Assembly (NCBI RefSeq): GCF_015709515.1
Contig: NZ_JADNQZ010000053.1
Location: 124,001-188,000, forward strand
Direction of reading: 5' to 3'
DNA: 64,000 nucleotides
Source: Methylocystis sp. H62
Lineage (GTDB): Bacteria; Pseudomonadota; Alphaproteobacteria; Rhizobiales; Beijerinckiaceae
Below are positions 1 to 8,853 of this stretch, in pieces; the stretch's first letter is position 1, and each line of letters starts with the position of its first letter. The notes beneath the pieces are model-generated. The model saw nothing but the letters and a program-made list of their open reading frames with translations. It was not told where the DNA came from and ran no database searches. The translations under genes were made by a program, and so were the position numbers.

Positions 1-30
1 CCAGGGCGATCGGTCGCTGCAGCTTTCCGC

Positions 31-1035
31 CTATTGGACGGCGGCCGGCGGGACGGGAGCGCTCGCCGCCTTGTCATAGGCGTTCTTTTCGCCGCCCGAC
101 AGCATCGCCGGATCTTCCTCGATGAGCTGCTTGCCGCCGCGATCGTCGGTCGGCCGCGCCGCGACCGGCGCCGCCGCCAGGCCGGTCTGATGCGCGAGCC
201 AGCTTCGCCAGTGATCGGCTGAGCCGTTGAACGTGTTCTGGTCCACCGCGCCGGTGATGCCGGGCACGCGCCCGTCCGAGCGATACTGCCAAAAAGTCCA
301 TTTGCGGTCGCCGTAACGCACCTGTGGGTGATATTTCGTCGAGCGGACCCAGATCGGATATTCGGACAGAGCGTCGGAATGCAGGATCGCCTGATAGAAG
401 TCGACCGATGAATAGATGATCGGCTTCTTGCCGTAATGGCGCTCCATCTGCGTGAGCATGTCCTTCATGTCGCGCAGCACTTCCTCGCGATAGAGCGTGC
501 GTTTGCAGGTTCCCGACGTCGGCGTCGCCTCGACATCGAGCACCGGCGGCAGCGCGTCGGGCTCATTCGGCACGATGCTGGCGAAATTGCCAATCTCTTC
601 ATGCGGCCGGCGACACCAGTATACGAAGTGATAGGCGCCGCGCGGCACGCCGGCCGCCTTCGCCGCCGCCCAATTTTGGGCGAACTTCGAGTCGACCCGG
701 TCGCCGCCTTCCGTGGCCTTGATGAAGGCGAAGGAGACGCCGGATTCCTTCACCTGCTCCCAGTCGATATTCCCCTGATATTTCGACACGTCGATGCCGT
801 GGACGGCGAATTCGGCGCTGCGCGTCGCCGGGAATTTATGGAGATCGTTCTCCGGCACGGCGTAGGCGAGAAAGCTCGGGTCGCGCTTGGGATTGATTAG
901 CGGCGCGCTGGTCTGGAACCGCGGCCGGCGCGAAAAGCCCGGATCATAAGAGCTGCCGCAGCCCGCGAGCGTCGCCGCCAATGCAGCGCACACGAGGGCC
1001 GAGGAAAGCGGGGAAAAACATTTCAACGAGCGCAT
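31..1035 (-). CDS. GH25 family lysozyme-like lipoprotein
   Basis: A 334-residue protein with an N-terminal signal ending in a lipobox-like LAGC near residue 26, so it is probably an outer-membrane or periplasmic lipoprotein. The body matches glycoside hydrolase family 25: HGIDVSKYQGNIDW with the family Asp near the start of the domain, FAFIKATEG, then PVLDVEAT carrying the acidic pair, and a WTFWQY strand near the C-terminus. GH25 enzymes cleave peptidoglycan between MurNAc and GlcNAc. The last 50 or so residues are low-complexity and Ala/Pro-rich. It stands alone, convergent with nothing in view. The family is clear; the physiological substrate is inferred. Confidence 0.9.
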   Translation of the reverse strand: MRSLKCFSPLSSALVCAALAATLAGCGSSYDPGFSRRPRFQTSAPLINPKRDPSFLAYAVPENDLHKFPATRSAEFAVHGIDVSKYQGNIDWEQVKESGVSFAFIKATEGGDRVDSKFAQNWAAAKAAGVPRGAYHFVYWCRRPHEEIGNFASIVPNEPDALPPVLDVEATPTSGTCKRTLYREEVLRDMKDMLTQMERHYGKKPIIYSSVDFYQAILHSDALSEYPIWVRSTKYHPQVRYGDRKWTFWQYRSDGRVPGITGAVDQNTFNGSADHWRSWLAHQTGLAAAPVAARPTDDRGGKQLIEEDPAMLSGGEKNAYDKAASAPVPPAAVQ

Positions 1036-1086
1036 TTCTCCAAATTATCTCCGCAGGCGGTAACGGAGCGTAAACGCCGACGCGCC

Positions 1087-2499
1087 TCAGCCCAAATGGA
1101 ACCACATACTGGCGATTGTAAGGAACGCCCCGTAGCCGACCACGTCGGTGATGGTCGTCACGAAAGGCCCCGACGCGACGGCAGGATCGAACTTCAGCTT
1201 GTCGAACGCAAGCGGCACGACGATGCCGCCAAGTGCTCCCGCCACCAGATTCGTGAACATCGCCATGGCGATGACAGGCCCAAGCCCAACATTATGGAAC
1301 CAGTTGGCGGCGACGACGCCGGTCACGAGGCCAAAGGCCGCGCCATTGACCGCGCCGATGGCCAGCTCCCGGAAAATAATCCGCATGGCGTTGGCGCGGG
1401 TCAGCTCGCGGGTGGCGAGCGCCCGAACGGCGACGGTCATGGTCTGGGTCGCGGAATTGCCGCCCTGGCCCGCGACGATCGGCCCCAGCACCGCCAGCGC
1501 CACCATTTGCTCCAGCTGCAACTGAAAATGCTTGAGCACGCTGGAGGTGATGAAGGCGGTCAGCATATTCACTGAGAGCCAAGTGAAGCGGCTCCGCGCG
1601 ATCCACCAGAAATTGTCGGTCAGCTCTTCTTCGGGGTTGACGCCGCCGAGCGCCAGGATCTCGTCCGACGCCTGCTCCTGGATGACGTCGACGATGTCGT
1701 CGATGGTGAGAACGCCGACGAGCCGTTCGGATTCATCGACAACCGGCACGGAGACGAGATTGTAGCGCTCGAAGAGCCGCGCCGCCTCGGCGCCGTCCTC
1801 GGTCGCATTCACCCGCCGCCGATCCTCCTGCATGATTTCGTCGAGCCGCACGCTCGGCCTGGCCCGCACCAGAGCGTCGAGGAAAACGGTCCCCAGCAAA
1901 CGGTAGCCGGGATCGACGACGAAGACCTCGAAGAAGTTCTCGGGCAGATTCTCTTCACCGCATTCTCGAAAAAAATCGAGCACGCGCCCCGCCGTCCAGA
2001 AGGGGGGCGCCGCGACAAACGTCGTCTGCATCAGGCGCCCGGCGGAATCCTCCGGATAGTCCAGCGAGCGGCGCAGGACGATCCGCTCTTGCGCCGGGAG
2101 CGCGTCGAGGACCTCCGCCTGTTCTTTTGGCTCCAGACCTTCGAGAATGGCGACGGCGTCGTCGCTTTCGAGGTCGCGCACGCCCTCGATGAGGGTCTCG
2201 ACTTGGAGTTCCTCGAGGATGTCCTCGCGGGTCGCTTCGCCGACCTCCATCAGGGCCGTAAAGTCGAAGTCCGCGCCCATCAGCTCGACAAGGCGGGGCC
2301 GCGCTTCGTGGCTCAGCAGCTCCAGCAAGGCGCCAAGGTCCGCCTCGTGCAGGTCGCCGACGAGCTCGTGAACGCGCTCCGAGTCGCCGAGCGCGATCGC
2401 GCCTTCGACGTCGAGAACGAATTCCCGGCTGAGAGACGCCTCTCGGCCGTCGCGGAAGTCCTCGGCGGGGGTCGCCGTATCTTCATGATCGAGCGGCAT
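1087..2499 (-). CDS. mgtE: Magnesium transporter MgtE
   Basis: A 470-residue protein with the standard MgtE order. There is an acidic N-terminal helical domain (residues about 30-140), a pair of CBS domains (about 145-270, including SVPVVDESERLVGVLTIDDI), and five membrane segments from about residue 300 that include GPIVAGQGGNSATQT, the pore-lining signature of the family. MgtE is a dimeric Mg2+ channel in the inner membrane that is gated by Mg2+ bound to the N and CBS domains. The length is normal and the start is close to a divergently transcribed deacetylase gene. No regulatory RNA was recognised upstream. Confidence 0.95.
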   Translation of the reverse strand: MPLDHEDTATPAEDFRDGREASLSREFVLDVEGAIALGDSERVHELVGDLHEADLGALLELLSHEARPRLVELMGADFDFTALMEVGEATREDILEELQVETLIEGVRDLESDDAVAILEGLEPKEQAEVLDALPAQERIVLRRSLDYPEDSAGRLMQTTFVAAPPFWTAGRVLDFFRECGEENLPENFFEVFVVDPGYRLLGTVFLDALVRARPSVRLDEIMQEDRRRVNATEDGAEAARLFERYNLVSVPVVDESERLVGVLTIDDIVDVIQEQASDEILALGGVNPEEELTDNFWWIARSRFTWLSVNMLTAFITSSVLKHFQLQLEQMVALAVLGPIVAGQGGNSATQTMTVAVRALATRELTRANAMRIIFRELAIGAVNGAAFGLVTGVVAANWFHNVGLGPVIAMAMFTNLVAGALGGIVVPLAFDKLKFDPAVASGPFVTTITDVVGYGAFLTIASMWFHLG

Positions 2500-2570
2500 A
2501 GGCGGTCCCGCGCTATATTATGGTCGCGCTCTTAACCCGAGGGCGCGAGAAATCAAACCGGCAAGCCGTC

Positions 2571-3542
2571 ATGACCGCCATTTTTCTATTGCTGAAAAGA
2601 TCTAAAGCGACAGTCGCCGCTCCCCTCCAGCGGTCCGCCCTCATGCTGCTGGCGACTTTATCGGCCGCCGGCGTCTGTTATGCGCCCCGCGACGCCGCCG
2701 CCGTGGAACGGAATTGCGGACCCGACGCGCTCGGCGTGTCGCGAATCATCGAAATCGACCGCGCCAAGGGAACGGCGGTCGGCCTGCAAAGCTATCCGCG
2801 CACGCTCGATTTGCGCGACCATGAGGTGGTGCTGACGTTCGATGACGGACCGGCGTCTCCCACGCCGCAAGTGCTCGACGCGCTCGCCAAGGAATGCGCG
2901 CGCGTGACCTTCTTTCTGATCGGCCGGAATGCGGAAAGCCTGCCCGCTCTGGTGAAGCGCGCCGCCGCGGACGGCCACACCATCGCTCACCATTCCTACA
3001 GCCATCCCGACAAGACCCTGAGGCTGATGAGCGAGGACGCCGCCAAGGCCGACATCGACAAGGGGATCGCCGCCGTGAACAAGGCGCTCGGCGCGACGGC
3101 CGCGCCTTTCTTCCGCTTTCCCGGCTTCGCCGACACGCCCGCGCTCGTCGCCGACCTCACAGCGCGCGGCTATACGATCTTCGGCTCGGATCTGTGGGCC
3201 TCGGACTGGTCGCATATGACGCCCAAGGCCGAACTCGATCTCGTGCTGTCGCGGCTTGAAAAGAACCGCAAAGGCATCGTGCTCTTCCACGATTCGCAAG
3301 GGATCACCGCGCAGATGCTGCCGGAATTTCTGCGCGAACTCAAAAAGCGCGGCTATTCGCTCGTCCACATGGTTCCGGGCGACGCGCCGACCCCGATCGT
3401 CGCCGCCGGTTCGGATTGGACATCGACGACGGAGCCGATCATCGCCAAAACGCTTGGACCAAAGACCAGGCAGGCGCCGCAGGCGCATGAGCATGAACAT
3501 GAGCATGGCGCGCCGGAGGCGCCGAAATCCGGCGAGCCTTAG
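2571..3542 (+). CDS. Polysaccharide deacetylase (NodB domain), exported
   Basis: A carbohydrate esterase family 4 protein. Motif 1 is LTFDDGPASP (catalytic and metal Asp), motif 2 is HTIAHHSYSHPD (metal His pair), and RFPGFADTP and GIVLFHDSQG supply the later motifs. These enzymes remove N- or O-acetyl groups from peptidoglycan or other glycans. The ATG at 2571 is preferred to one 51 bases upstream because it gives a basic stretch followed by a hydrophobic signal ending near the DAAA at about residue 45. The C-terminal tail is His/Glu-rich (HEHEHEH), possibly metal binding. The gene is divergent from mgtE. The exact substrate is not known. Confidence 0.88.
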   Translation: MTAIFLLLKRSKATVAAPLQRSALMLLATLSAAGVCYAPRDAAAVERNCGPDALGVSRIIEIDRAKGTAVGLQSYPRTLDLRDHEVVLTFDDGPASPTPQVLDALAKECARVTFFLIGRNAESLPALVKRAAADGHTIAHHSYSHPDKTLRLMSEDAAKADIDKGIAAVNKALGATAAPFFRFPGFADTPALVADLTARGYTIFGSDLWASDWSHMTPKAELDLVLSRLEKNRKGIVLFHDSQGITAQMLPEFLRELKKRGYSLVHMVPGDAPTPIVAAGSDWTSTTEPIIAKTLGPKTRQAPQAHEHEHEHGAPEAPKSGEP

Positions 3543-3615
3543 CGCAAGTTCCGAAAAAGTTCACAGAGCGATTATGTGATCGGACGCGCTGCGTGTCTTA
3601 TGACGTCCGCGCCGC

Positions 3616-4488
3616 TTAGCCGCGATCGCAGATATACGTGCTCTTTGAACCCCAGCAGGAGCCGCTCTTGTAAACATTTCCGAGATTTTTGCCGCCAAGC
3701 GCCGCAGACCAGCTTTTTCCCCTGGCCGGGGAAAGCGTCAGCGTCTGACCGGAATATTGGAAGATCACCGCGCCGCCTTTTCGCGAGATCTGACAGACGC
3801 CGCTATTGACCACGCGCCCCGAAATTCTGACGTAGCATTTGCCGGTTCGCGCTTCGGACGCTGGCGGCTCCTGTTCAGCCGCGACGTTCGCCGTCGCCGA
3901 CGCCTCATCGTCCGCCGTGCGGCGCGCCGATCTGCGCTTTCCCGCGATGCCGTCGCTGAGAAATTCCGGCTCGAGTTCGAGGTTGGCGATGGATGACGCG
4001 AGAGTGTTCGACGCTTGGGCGCCCGGCGCCGGTTCCGCGCCGTCCTGCGCCGACGCGGCGCGTTCTGGCGTCGCTGTCGGCCCTACCGGTCCGGCGATGA
4101 TCGAGGGCGGCGGTTCCTGCGATCGCAGATTGGCGGCCGGCGCCCCCGAACCCGCTTGGCTCGGCCCCCCGCGCGGCGCGGGAGGCGCTATTTTTTGAGG
4201 CGTCATCGAATCCGCGGGATCGACATTCTGTGGAAGCTCTCCCCAAAACGCGGAGCCGACGACGATCGCGGTGCCGACGACGACAAGCGCGGCGGCGCCA
4301 ATGTAGAAGAAGCGCTCGACCCTTTCGAAGTTGCGATCGGACGCCGTTGCGTAGGACTGGCGCGAACCCGCCGGCCGCGGCGACGCCGCGCGCCTATCGC
4401 CTTCGATATCCCGCCAGGCGTAGCGGGCGCGCGTCTCGATAGTGTCGGCCTTTGGCGGCGGCCTGCGGTCTCTTAACGACACAGCCAT
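3616..4488 (-). CDS. Hypothetical single-pass membrane protein
   Basis: A 290-residue protein that I do not recognise. A basic cytoplasmic N-terminus of about 60 residues is followed by one membrane helix (FFYIGAAALVVVGTAIVVG). Next comes a Pro/Ala-rich disordered stretch of about 120 residues, and then a compact Cys-containing C-terminal domain of about 75 residues (GKCYVRISGRVVNSGVCQ to WGSKSTYICDRG). The four cysteines outside the membrane could form disulfides. The architecture suggests a periplasmic domain on a flexible tether. Composition matches the neighbouring genes. Confidence 0.7.
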   Translation of the reverse strand: MAVSLRDRRPPPKADTIETRARYAWRDIEGDRRAASPRPAGSRQSYATASDRNFERVERFFYIGAAALVVVGTAIVVGSAFWGELPQNVDPADSMTPQKIAPPAPRGGPSQAGSGAPAANLRSQEPPPSIIAGPVGPTATPERAASAQDGAEPAPGAQASNTLASSIANLELEPEFLSDGIAGKRRSARRTADDEASATANVAAEQEPPASEARTGKCYVRISGRVVNSGVCQISRKGGAVIFQYSGQTLTLSPARGKSWSAALGGKNLGNVYKSGSCWGSKSTYICDRG

Positions 4489-4707
4489 GCTTCCCTCTCC
4501 GGGCGCCGTCGAACCAAAAGAGCGGCGTCGAACGCCTCGCGTCTGCGCACAAGGCGCGCGGCGCGCTCATTTGCGAAGATCGAGCAGGCGGCTTGCACTG
4601 ACCAAGCGCCAGCGCAACCATATTGCAATGGGGAATGTGGCTGATGTTTGCCCGCTGCGGCGCCGCAATCGGCCGGGGGGCGCGGGGCGCTTTTATGGCG
4701 CTAACCT

Positions 4708-4792
4708 TGGTGCGGCCGAGAGGACTCGAACCTCCACTGGTTGCCCAACTAGCACCTCAAGCTAGCGCGTCTACCAATTCCGCCACGGCCGC
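4708..4792 (-). tRNA. tRNA-Leu (GAG)
   Basis: Reading the minus strand gives a complete class II tRNA with a long variable arm. The acceptor GCGGCCG pairs with CGGCCGC, the anticodon stem CTAGC/GCTAG encloses the loop TTGAGGT with anticodon GAG, the T arm contains GGTTCGAGTCC, the discriminator is A and CCA is encoded. GAG reads CUC and CUU leucine codons. Confidence 0.95.
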
Positions 4793-4872
4793 AAGGACGC
4801 TCCGCTTAACGCGAAGCGCCGGCGCGCTGCGTCTAACAAATCGGCTCCCAGATGACAAGCGGCTGCTGTCCG

Positions 4873-5265
4873 TCACAAGGCGCTTCGCACATCCGTATGG
4901 GTGAAGTCGTCGCCTTTGTAGAGCAACGGCTCGCGACAGGCCTTCGCCAGCGCATAGGAAAAGCAATCGCCCATATTCAATTTCGCCCTGTGGCCGCGGC
5001 CCTTGCCGAAATCGCGATAGGCGGCGCGGGCGAGTCGCGCCTGTTCCGCCGTCACCGGCTCTATGACGACGCCGGCTTCTTCGAGAAGCTCATCCAGCCG
5101 GCGGCTCGCCACGGCGTCGCCGGCCGAGTCGATGACGGCGGCGGTTTCGACATAGCTGGCGGCGGAGACGCGGCGAATCTTTGCGGCTGCGATGGCTTGC
5201 GCGAAAGCCAGCGCCTCCGGCTCGGCGCGCAAAATCGCAATCAGCGCGGAGGTGTCGAGAATCAC
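4873..5265 (-). CDS. vapC: VapC-like PIN-domain ribonuclease toxin
   Basis: A 130-residue PIN-domain protein. The conserved acidic residues are visible in [12 protein letters not shown] (first Asp), SYVETAAV (Glu), and [13 protein letters not shown] (Asp), with [12 protein letters not shown] at the end. It starts with GTG at 5265, overlapping the vapB stop by four bases (GTGA), so the two are translationally coupled. VapC toxins cleave RNA, often tRNA or rRNA; the target here is unknown. An upstream extension of the frame lacks PIN character and is not used. Confidence 0.92.
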   Translation of the reverse strand: MILDTSALIAILRAEPEALAFAQAIAAAKIRRVSAASYVETAAVIDSAGDAVASRRLDELLEEAGVVIEPVTAEQARLARAAYRDFGKGRGHRAKLNMGDCFSYALAKACREPLLYKGDDFTHTDVRSAL

Positions 5266-5516
5266 TTGGGCAGGCCGCGCCGATCGTAGAGCAGCGCATC
5301 GTGATCGAGAGATCGTGTCTTTTGATCGAGACGCGCCGCGCACTCTTTGCCGATGGCGACCAGCCTCTCTGCGAGCGGCGCGGTTTCCTTCGCGCGCAAC
5401 TGGGCGAGGCGCTCGCGCACCGCGATCATCACCGCTGCAGTCTTGCTTTCGCCTGACACGCGCGCCAATTCATCGATCAGTCGCTCGGTTTCGGCGTTTT
5501 TGATGTTGAGGGCCAT
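5262..5516 (-). CDS. vapB: VapB-like antitoxin (Rv0623/PSK family)
   Basis: An 84-residue antitoxin beginning [17 protein letters not shown], the usual start of the Rv0623-type VapB transcription-factor antitoxins. An N-terminal DNA-binding part is followed by a C-terminal tail that wraps the toxin. It overlaps vapC by four bases and should be first in the operon. A TA-rich stretch (TATATATATC at about 5539-5552) lies just upstream and may contain the autoregulated promoter. Confidence 0.9.
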   Translation of the reverse strand: MALNIKNAETERLIDELARVSGESKTAAVMIAVRERLAQLRAKETAPLAERLVAIGKECAARLDQKTRSLDHDALLYDRRGLPK

Positions 5517-5582
5517 GCCTGAACCTTTCTACCAACATGTTATATATATCTACCACTCGGCCAAAGCGAGATCGAGTGAGCG

Positions 5583-6317
5583 ATGAACCTAGCCGCCTGC
5601 CCTCCTGCGCCCGCCGCTGAGACGTCGATGCGCGCGCCCACAGGCGCGCCGCCGGTCGAATGGCGCCTCAGCGACGATCTCGTCCCCTATGAGGCGGCGG
5701 TGGCTTTTATGGAGGCGCGCGCCGCGGCGATCGCTTCCGGCGAGGCGCGCGAATGCGTGTGGCTGCTGCAGCATCCGCCGATCTATACCGGCGGCTCCTC
5801 GGCGAAAGAACAGGATCTGCTCGAGGCGCGCTTTCCCGTCCATCGCACCGGACGCGGCGGGCAGTTCACCTACCATGGGCCCAAGCAGCGCGTCGCTTAC
5901 GTCATGCTCGATCTTTCGCGACGCCAACGCGACGTGCGCGCCTTCGTCTGCGCGCTTGAATCATGGATCATCGCGACGCTCGCCGATTTCGGCGTCACGG
6001 GGGAGCGGCGCGCCGGGCGCGTCGGCGTCTGGGTCGCGCGGCCCGAGAAGGCCAAAGGACGGGGCGGCGAAATGGCGGAAGACAAGATCGCCGCCATCGG
6101 CGTGCGGCTGCGGCAATGGGTGAGCTTCCACGGGATCGCGCTCAATGTCGCGCCGGATCTGACGCATTTTTCCGGCATCGCGCCCTGCGGCGTGCGCGAC
6201 GCCCATCTTGGCGTTACGAGCGTCGCGGACCTCGGCGTGGCGGCGGACATGCCTGCCGTCGACGCCGCGCTGCGCAGGAATTTCGAGGCGATCTTCGGCC
6301 CGACCAACAACGCGTAA
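5583..6317 (+). CDS. lipB: Lipoyl(octanoyl) transferase LipB
   Basis: A 244-residue octanoyl-ACP:protein transferase that starts lipoate attachment to the E2 subunits of 2-oxoacid dehydrogenases and to glycine-cleavage H protein. Visible motifs are [19 protein letters not shown] (family motif near RGGxxTYHGPGQ), the lysine in [22 protein letters not shown], and the catalytic cysteine in GIAPCGVRD. The length is normal for alphaproteobacteria. It is divergent from vapBC. Confidence 0.95.
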   Translation: MNLAACPPAPAAETSMRAPTGAPPVEWRLSDDLVPYEAAVAFMEARAAAIASGEARECVWLLQHPPIYTGGSSAKEQDLLEARFPVHRTGRGGQFTYHGPKQRVAYVMLDLSRRQRDVRAFVCALESWIIATLADFGVTGERRAGRVGVWVARPEKAKGRGGEMAEDKIAAIGVRLRQWVSFHGIALNVAPDLTHFSGIAPCGVRDAHLGVTSVADLGVAADMPAVDAALRRNFEAIFGPTNNA

Positions 6318-6385
6318 GAAGTTGCAACGAAATTAATTCTGCCTCTGCAGGAGGAGATTTCCTGGTTCAAATGCGATTACGTTGC

Positions 6386-6676
6386 TTATTCTAGTCCAAT
6401 GCCAACGAGCCGGTCAGCCCAATAGATAACAAGCTTTGGGGAACTCTTATTCCAAGCAAATCGGAATTCATGGCGGTCCACCGAAACCGAATAGCCGCCA
6501 ACGCCATACGGGCCGGTTCCAAAGCCGCCTTGAACAAATCCGTATTTGAACGACTGGCCGAACGTGGCGACCGAGGGCAATACCAGCGTTAACGCCCCGA
6601 TGAACACAAACAACGTTAGAACGTGACGGACCACTTCTGGTGACCAGCGACCAGTGCGAGATTCAACGCAAGTCAT
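6386..6676 (-). CDS. Hypothetical small membrane protein
   Basis: A 96-residue open frame with one clear membrane segment (LTLFVFIGALTLVLPSVA, about residues 20-37) and a Gly/Tyr-rich segment after it (FVQGGFGTGPYGVGGY). A weak purine-rich ribosome site (TGGAGCGG) precedes the ATG. Local base composition is less GC-rich than the flanking lipB and bioB. No family recognised; it may be a recent acquisition. Confidence 0.5.
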   Translation of the reverse strand: MTCVESRTGRWSPEVVRHVLTLFVFIGALTLVLPSVATFGQSFKYGFVQGGFGTGPYGVGGYSVSVDRHEFRFAWNKSSPKLVIYWADRLVGIGLE

Positions 6677-6765
6677 GGTGCCGCTCCATCAAAGAATCAT
6701 TTATGAGAGCAATATACCACACGCTGAAGTTGCGGGCGCTGGGCGGGCCAAGGTCCGAGGATCTT

Positions 6766-7725
6766 TTATCTTGAGGCAAGCGCGGCGAAGAGCGCATCGT
6801 CTTCATTGACGCCGGCGTTGCCCGTCGTCAGCAGCTTCTCGCCGTAGAAGATCGAATTGGCGCCGGCGACGAGGCAGAGAATTTGCGCTTCGCGCGACAG
6901 CGACGAGCGGCCGGCCGATAGCCGCACCCGCGCCTTCGGCATCACGATGCGCGTCGTCGCGATCATGCGCACGAGATCGAGCGGGTCGATCTGCGCGCGC
7001 CCGGCGAGCGGCGTGCCCTCGACGGCGACCAGCGCGTTGATCGGCACGCTTTCCGGATGCGGATCGAAAGACGCCAGCGTCTGCAACATGCCGGCGCGGT
7101 CTTTCACGCTTTCGCCCATGCCGATAATGCCGCCGCAGCACATCTCCAGCCCCGCGCCGCGCACGGCCTTGAGCGTGTCGAGTCGGTCCTGATAGGTGCG
7201 GGTGGTGATGATCTCGTTGTAGAATTCCGGGCCGGTGTCGAGATTATGGTTGTAGGCGGTGAGTCCGGCGTCGACGAGGCGCTTCGCTTGCGACTCGTTG
7301 ATCATGCCGAGCGTGACGCAGGCCTCCATGCCGAGCGCGCGCACGCCGCGCACCATGTCCAGCACGGCGTCGAAGCGCTTGCCCTCGGGCGCTGAACGCC
7401 AGGCGGCGCCCATGCAGAAGCGATCGGCGCCGGCCTCTCTGGCGGTCTTTGCGGCGCCGAGGACCTCCGCCGTCTCCAGGAGATCGACGCGGTCGAGCTT
7501 CACTTCACGATGATGCGCCGATTGCGGGCAATAGGAGCAGTCTTCCGGACAGCCGCCGGTCTTGATCGACAGCAGCGCCGCCTTCTGCACGTCATTGACG
7601 TCGTGAAAGCGGCGATGAACGGCGTTCGCCTGCGCGACGAGATCGAGCAGCGGCTGATCATGAATGGCGACGATCTCTTCGACGCCCCAGTCGTAGCGTA
7701 AGGAGAAGTCCGCGGAAGCGTTCAC
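6766..7725 (-). CDS. bioB: Biotin synthase BioB
   Basis: A 319-residue radical-SAM enzyme that inserts sulfur into dethiobiotin, the last step of biotin synthesis. The radical SAM cluster motif is [12 protein letters not shown]. Further family signatures are [26 protein letters not shown], and [15 protein letters not shown] close to the C-terminus. The start is the GTG at 7725, which overlaps the stop of the upstream membrane-protein gene by four bases (GTGA); the frame is open further upstream but without BioB similarity. No other bio genes lie nearby. Confidence 0.95.
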   Translation of the reverse strand: MNASADFSLRYDWGVEEIVAIHDQPLLDLVAQANAVHRRFHDVNDVQKAALLSIKTGGCPEDCSYCPQSAHHREVKLDRVDLLETAEVLGAAKTAREAGADRFCMGAAWRSAPEGKRFDAVLDMVRGVRALGMEACVTLGMINESQAKRLVDAGLTAYNHNLDTGPEFYNEIITTRTYQDRLDTLKAVRGAGLEMCCGGIIGMGESVKDRAGMLQTLASFDPHPESVPINALVAVEGTPLAGRAQIDPLDLVRMIATTRIVMPKARVRLSAGRSSLSREAQILCLVAGANSIFYGEKLLTTGNAGVNEDDALFAALASR

Positions 7726-8258
7726 GCCGGACCTCCGGCGTCGCGGCTTTGCGAACGATGCTGGGAGCGCGCGGCGAGTCTGCGCTGCGGCGCCTCCTTC
7801 TCGGACGTGTCTTCGGCGCGCGTCACGCTCTTGCGCCTGCCGCGCAGAGCCGCATAAGCGACGAAAAGCGCCATCGCGACGTCGAAGGCTGCATTGGCGA
7901 CGACGAAGGGCGCGGGGGCGAACTGCGAGGCGGCGCCGATATAGTGAAAGTAAATCGCATAGAGCGGATGCAGCGCGAAGCCCGCGACGACCCACCACGG
8001 CGAGCCGATGATCGACATGCCGGCGAGCGTGCCGAAAACGGCGACGCCGGTCATTTCGACGCCGACCCAGGGGCCGGACTCTTCAGCGCGAAAGGCGAAG
8101 CCGACGTAGAGGAAGCACAGCGCGATCAGCGCATAGGCGGCGATCCGCTGGACGGCCGCGCCCGACCATCTGCAGAATGCGAGAAGGCCCAACGCAAAGA
8201 CCAGGCCGACCCCGGCGAAGATAAGAATTTCGGTTGTATCGAGCATGGCTTTGACCAT
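7722..8258 (-). CDS. Hypothetical polytopic membrane protein cotranscribed with bioB
   Basis: A 178-residue protein with about four or five membrane helices: [37 protein letters not shown], a central Gly-rich pair including [10 protein letters not shown], and [21 protein letters not shown] basic cytoplasmic tail follows. Its stop overlaps the bioB start, so the two are translated together. I do not recognise the family. The coupling might suggest a transport or membrane role tied to biotin, but that is inference from position only. Confidence 0.75.
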   Translation of the reverse strand: MVKAMLDTTEILIFAGVGLVFALGLLAFCRWSGAAVQRIAAYALIALCFLYVGFAFRAEESGPWVGVEMTGVAVFGTLAGMSIIGSPWWVVAGFALHPLYAIYFHYIGAASQFAPAPFVVANAAFDVAMALFVAYAALRGRRKSVTRAEDTSEKEAPQRRLAARSQHRSQSRDAGGPA

Positions 8259-8443
8259 TCGCGCCGCAAATTGCGGAGATTAGGCGGATCGCATCGTCGC
8301 CGACGTCTATAAGCGGCAGAGCCGCCTCGAACAAGTGCCGCGGTCTCGGGCGCTACGGCAAGCGCATCCGCTCTTGTCAAACTGTCCCGCTTGACGCAGT
8401 TTCGGCGCTGGAAATTGCGGTCACCGTTGACGGCGAGGCTCCC

Positions 8444-8731
8444 GTGCAAAAAATCATATTAATTGCGCTGCTATGCGCGATCAGCGGCGCTACGCCTGCG
8501 CTCGCCGTGAACACCTGGGCAGGTAGCACGGCCGACGATATGGCGGACGAGCAGGACGCCTGCGCCTCCGACGCTTACCGCTTCTGCGGCGGCAACACCG
8601 TCTTCATTTTCGAGATGGAAAATTGCCTCAAGCGGTATATGCCGTACCTGTCTCGACCGTGCCGAAAGCAGCTCTCTCCCACCGATTTTCGTAAATATCA
8701 CGGCGAAGAGCCGGATTTCTTCGGCTTTTAG
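8444..8731 (+). CDS. Small secreted Cys-rich repeat-like protein
   Basis: A 95-residue protein with a clean signal peptide (IILIALLCAISGATPALA) and a mature part with four cysteines: DACASDAYRFC, then MENCLKRYMPYLSRPCRK. The C-x5-8-C ... CL-x9-C spacing resembles the cysteine-rich repeat found in GLG1/FGF-receptor-type proteins and in small alphaproteobacterial periplasmic proteins. The function of the bacterial versions is unknown. It stands alone upstream of ppc. Confidence 0.8.
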   Translation: MQKIILIALLCAISGATPALAVNTWAGSTADDMADEQDACASDAYRFCGGNTVFIFEMENCLKRYMPYLSRPCRKQLSPTDFRKYHGEEPDFFGF

Positions 8732-8853
8732 AAGCCGCGCGCGAGGGTCGAAAAACGCGCCGAATGGCGGACGCGTCGAAAAGGCGTCCGAAGCCTGCTA
8801 TAGCTGCCTTAGAGGCGCCATGAGGCGCGGAAAGTTTCAAAGGGCGCGATAGT

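Noticed and set aside
3481-3520. Short repeated GAGCATGA units at the end of the deacetylase gene
   Set aside because: They encode a His/Glu-rich tail of the protein and need no separate explanation.
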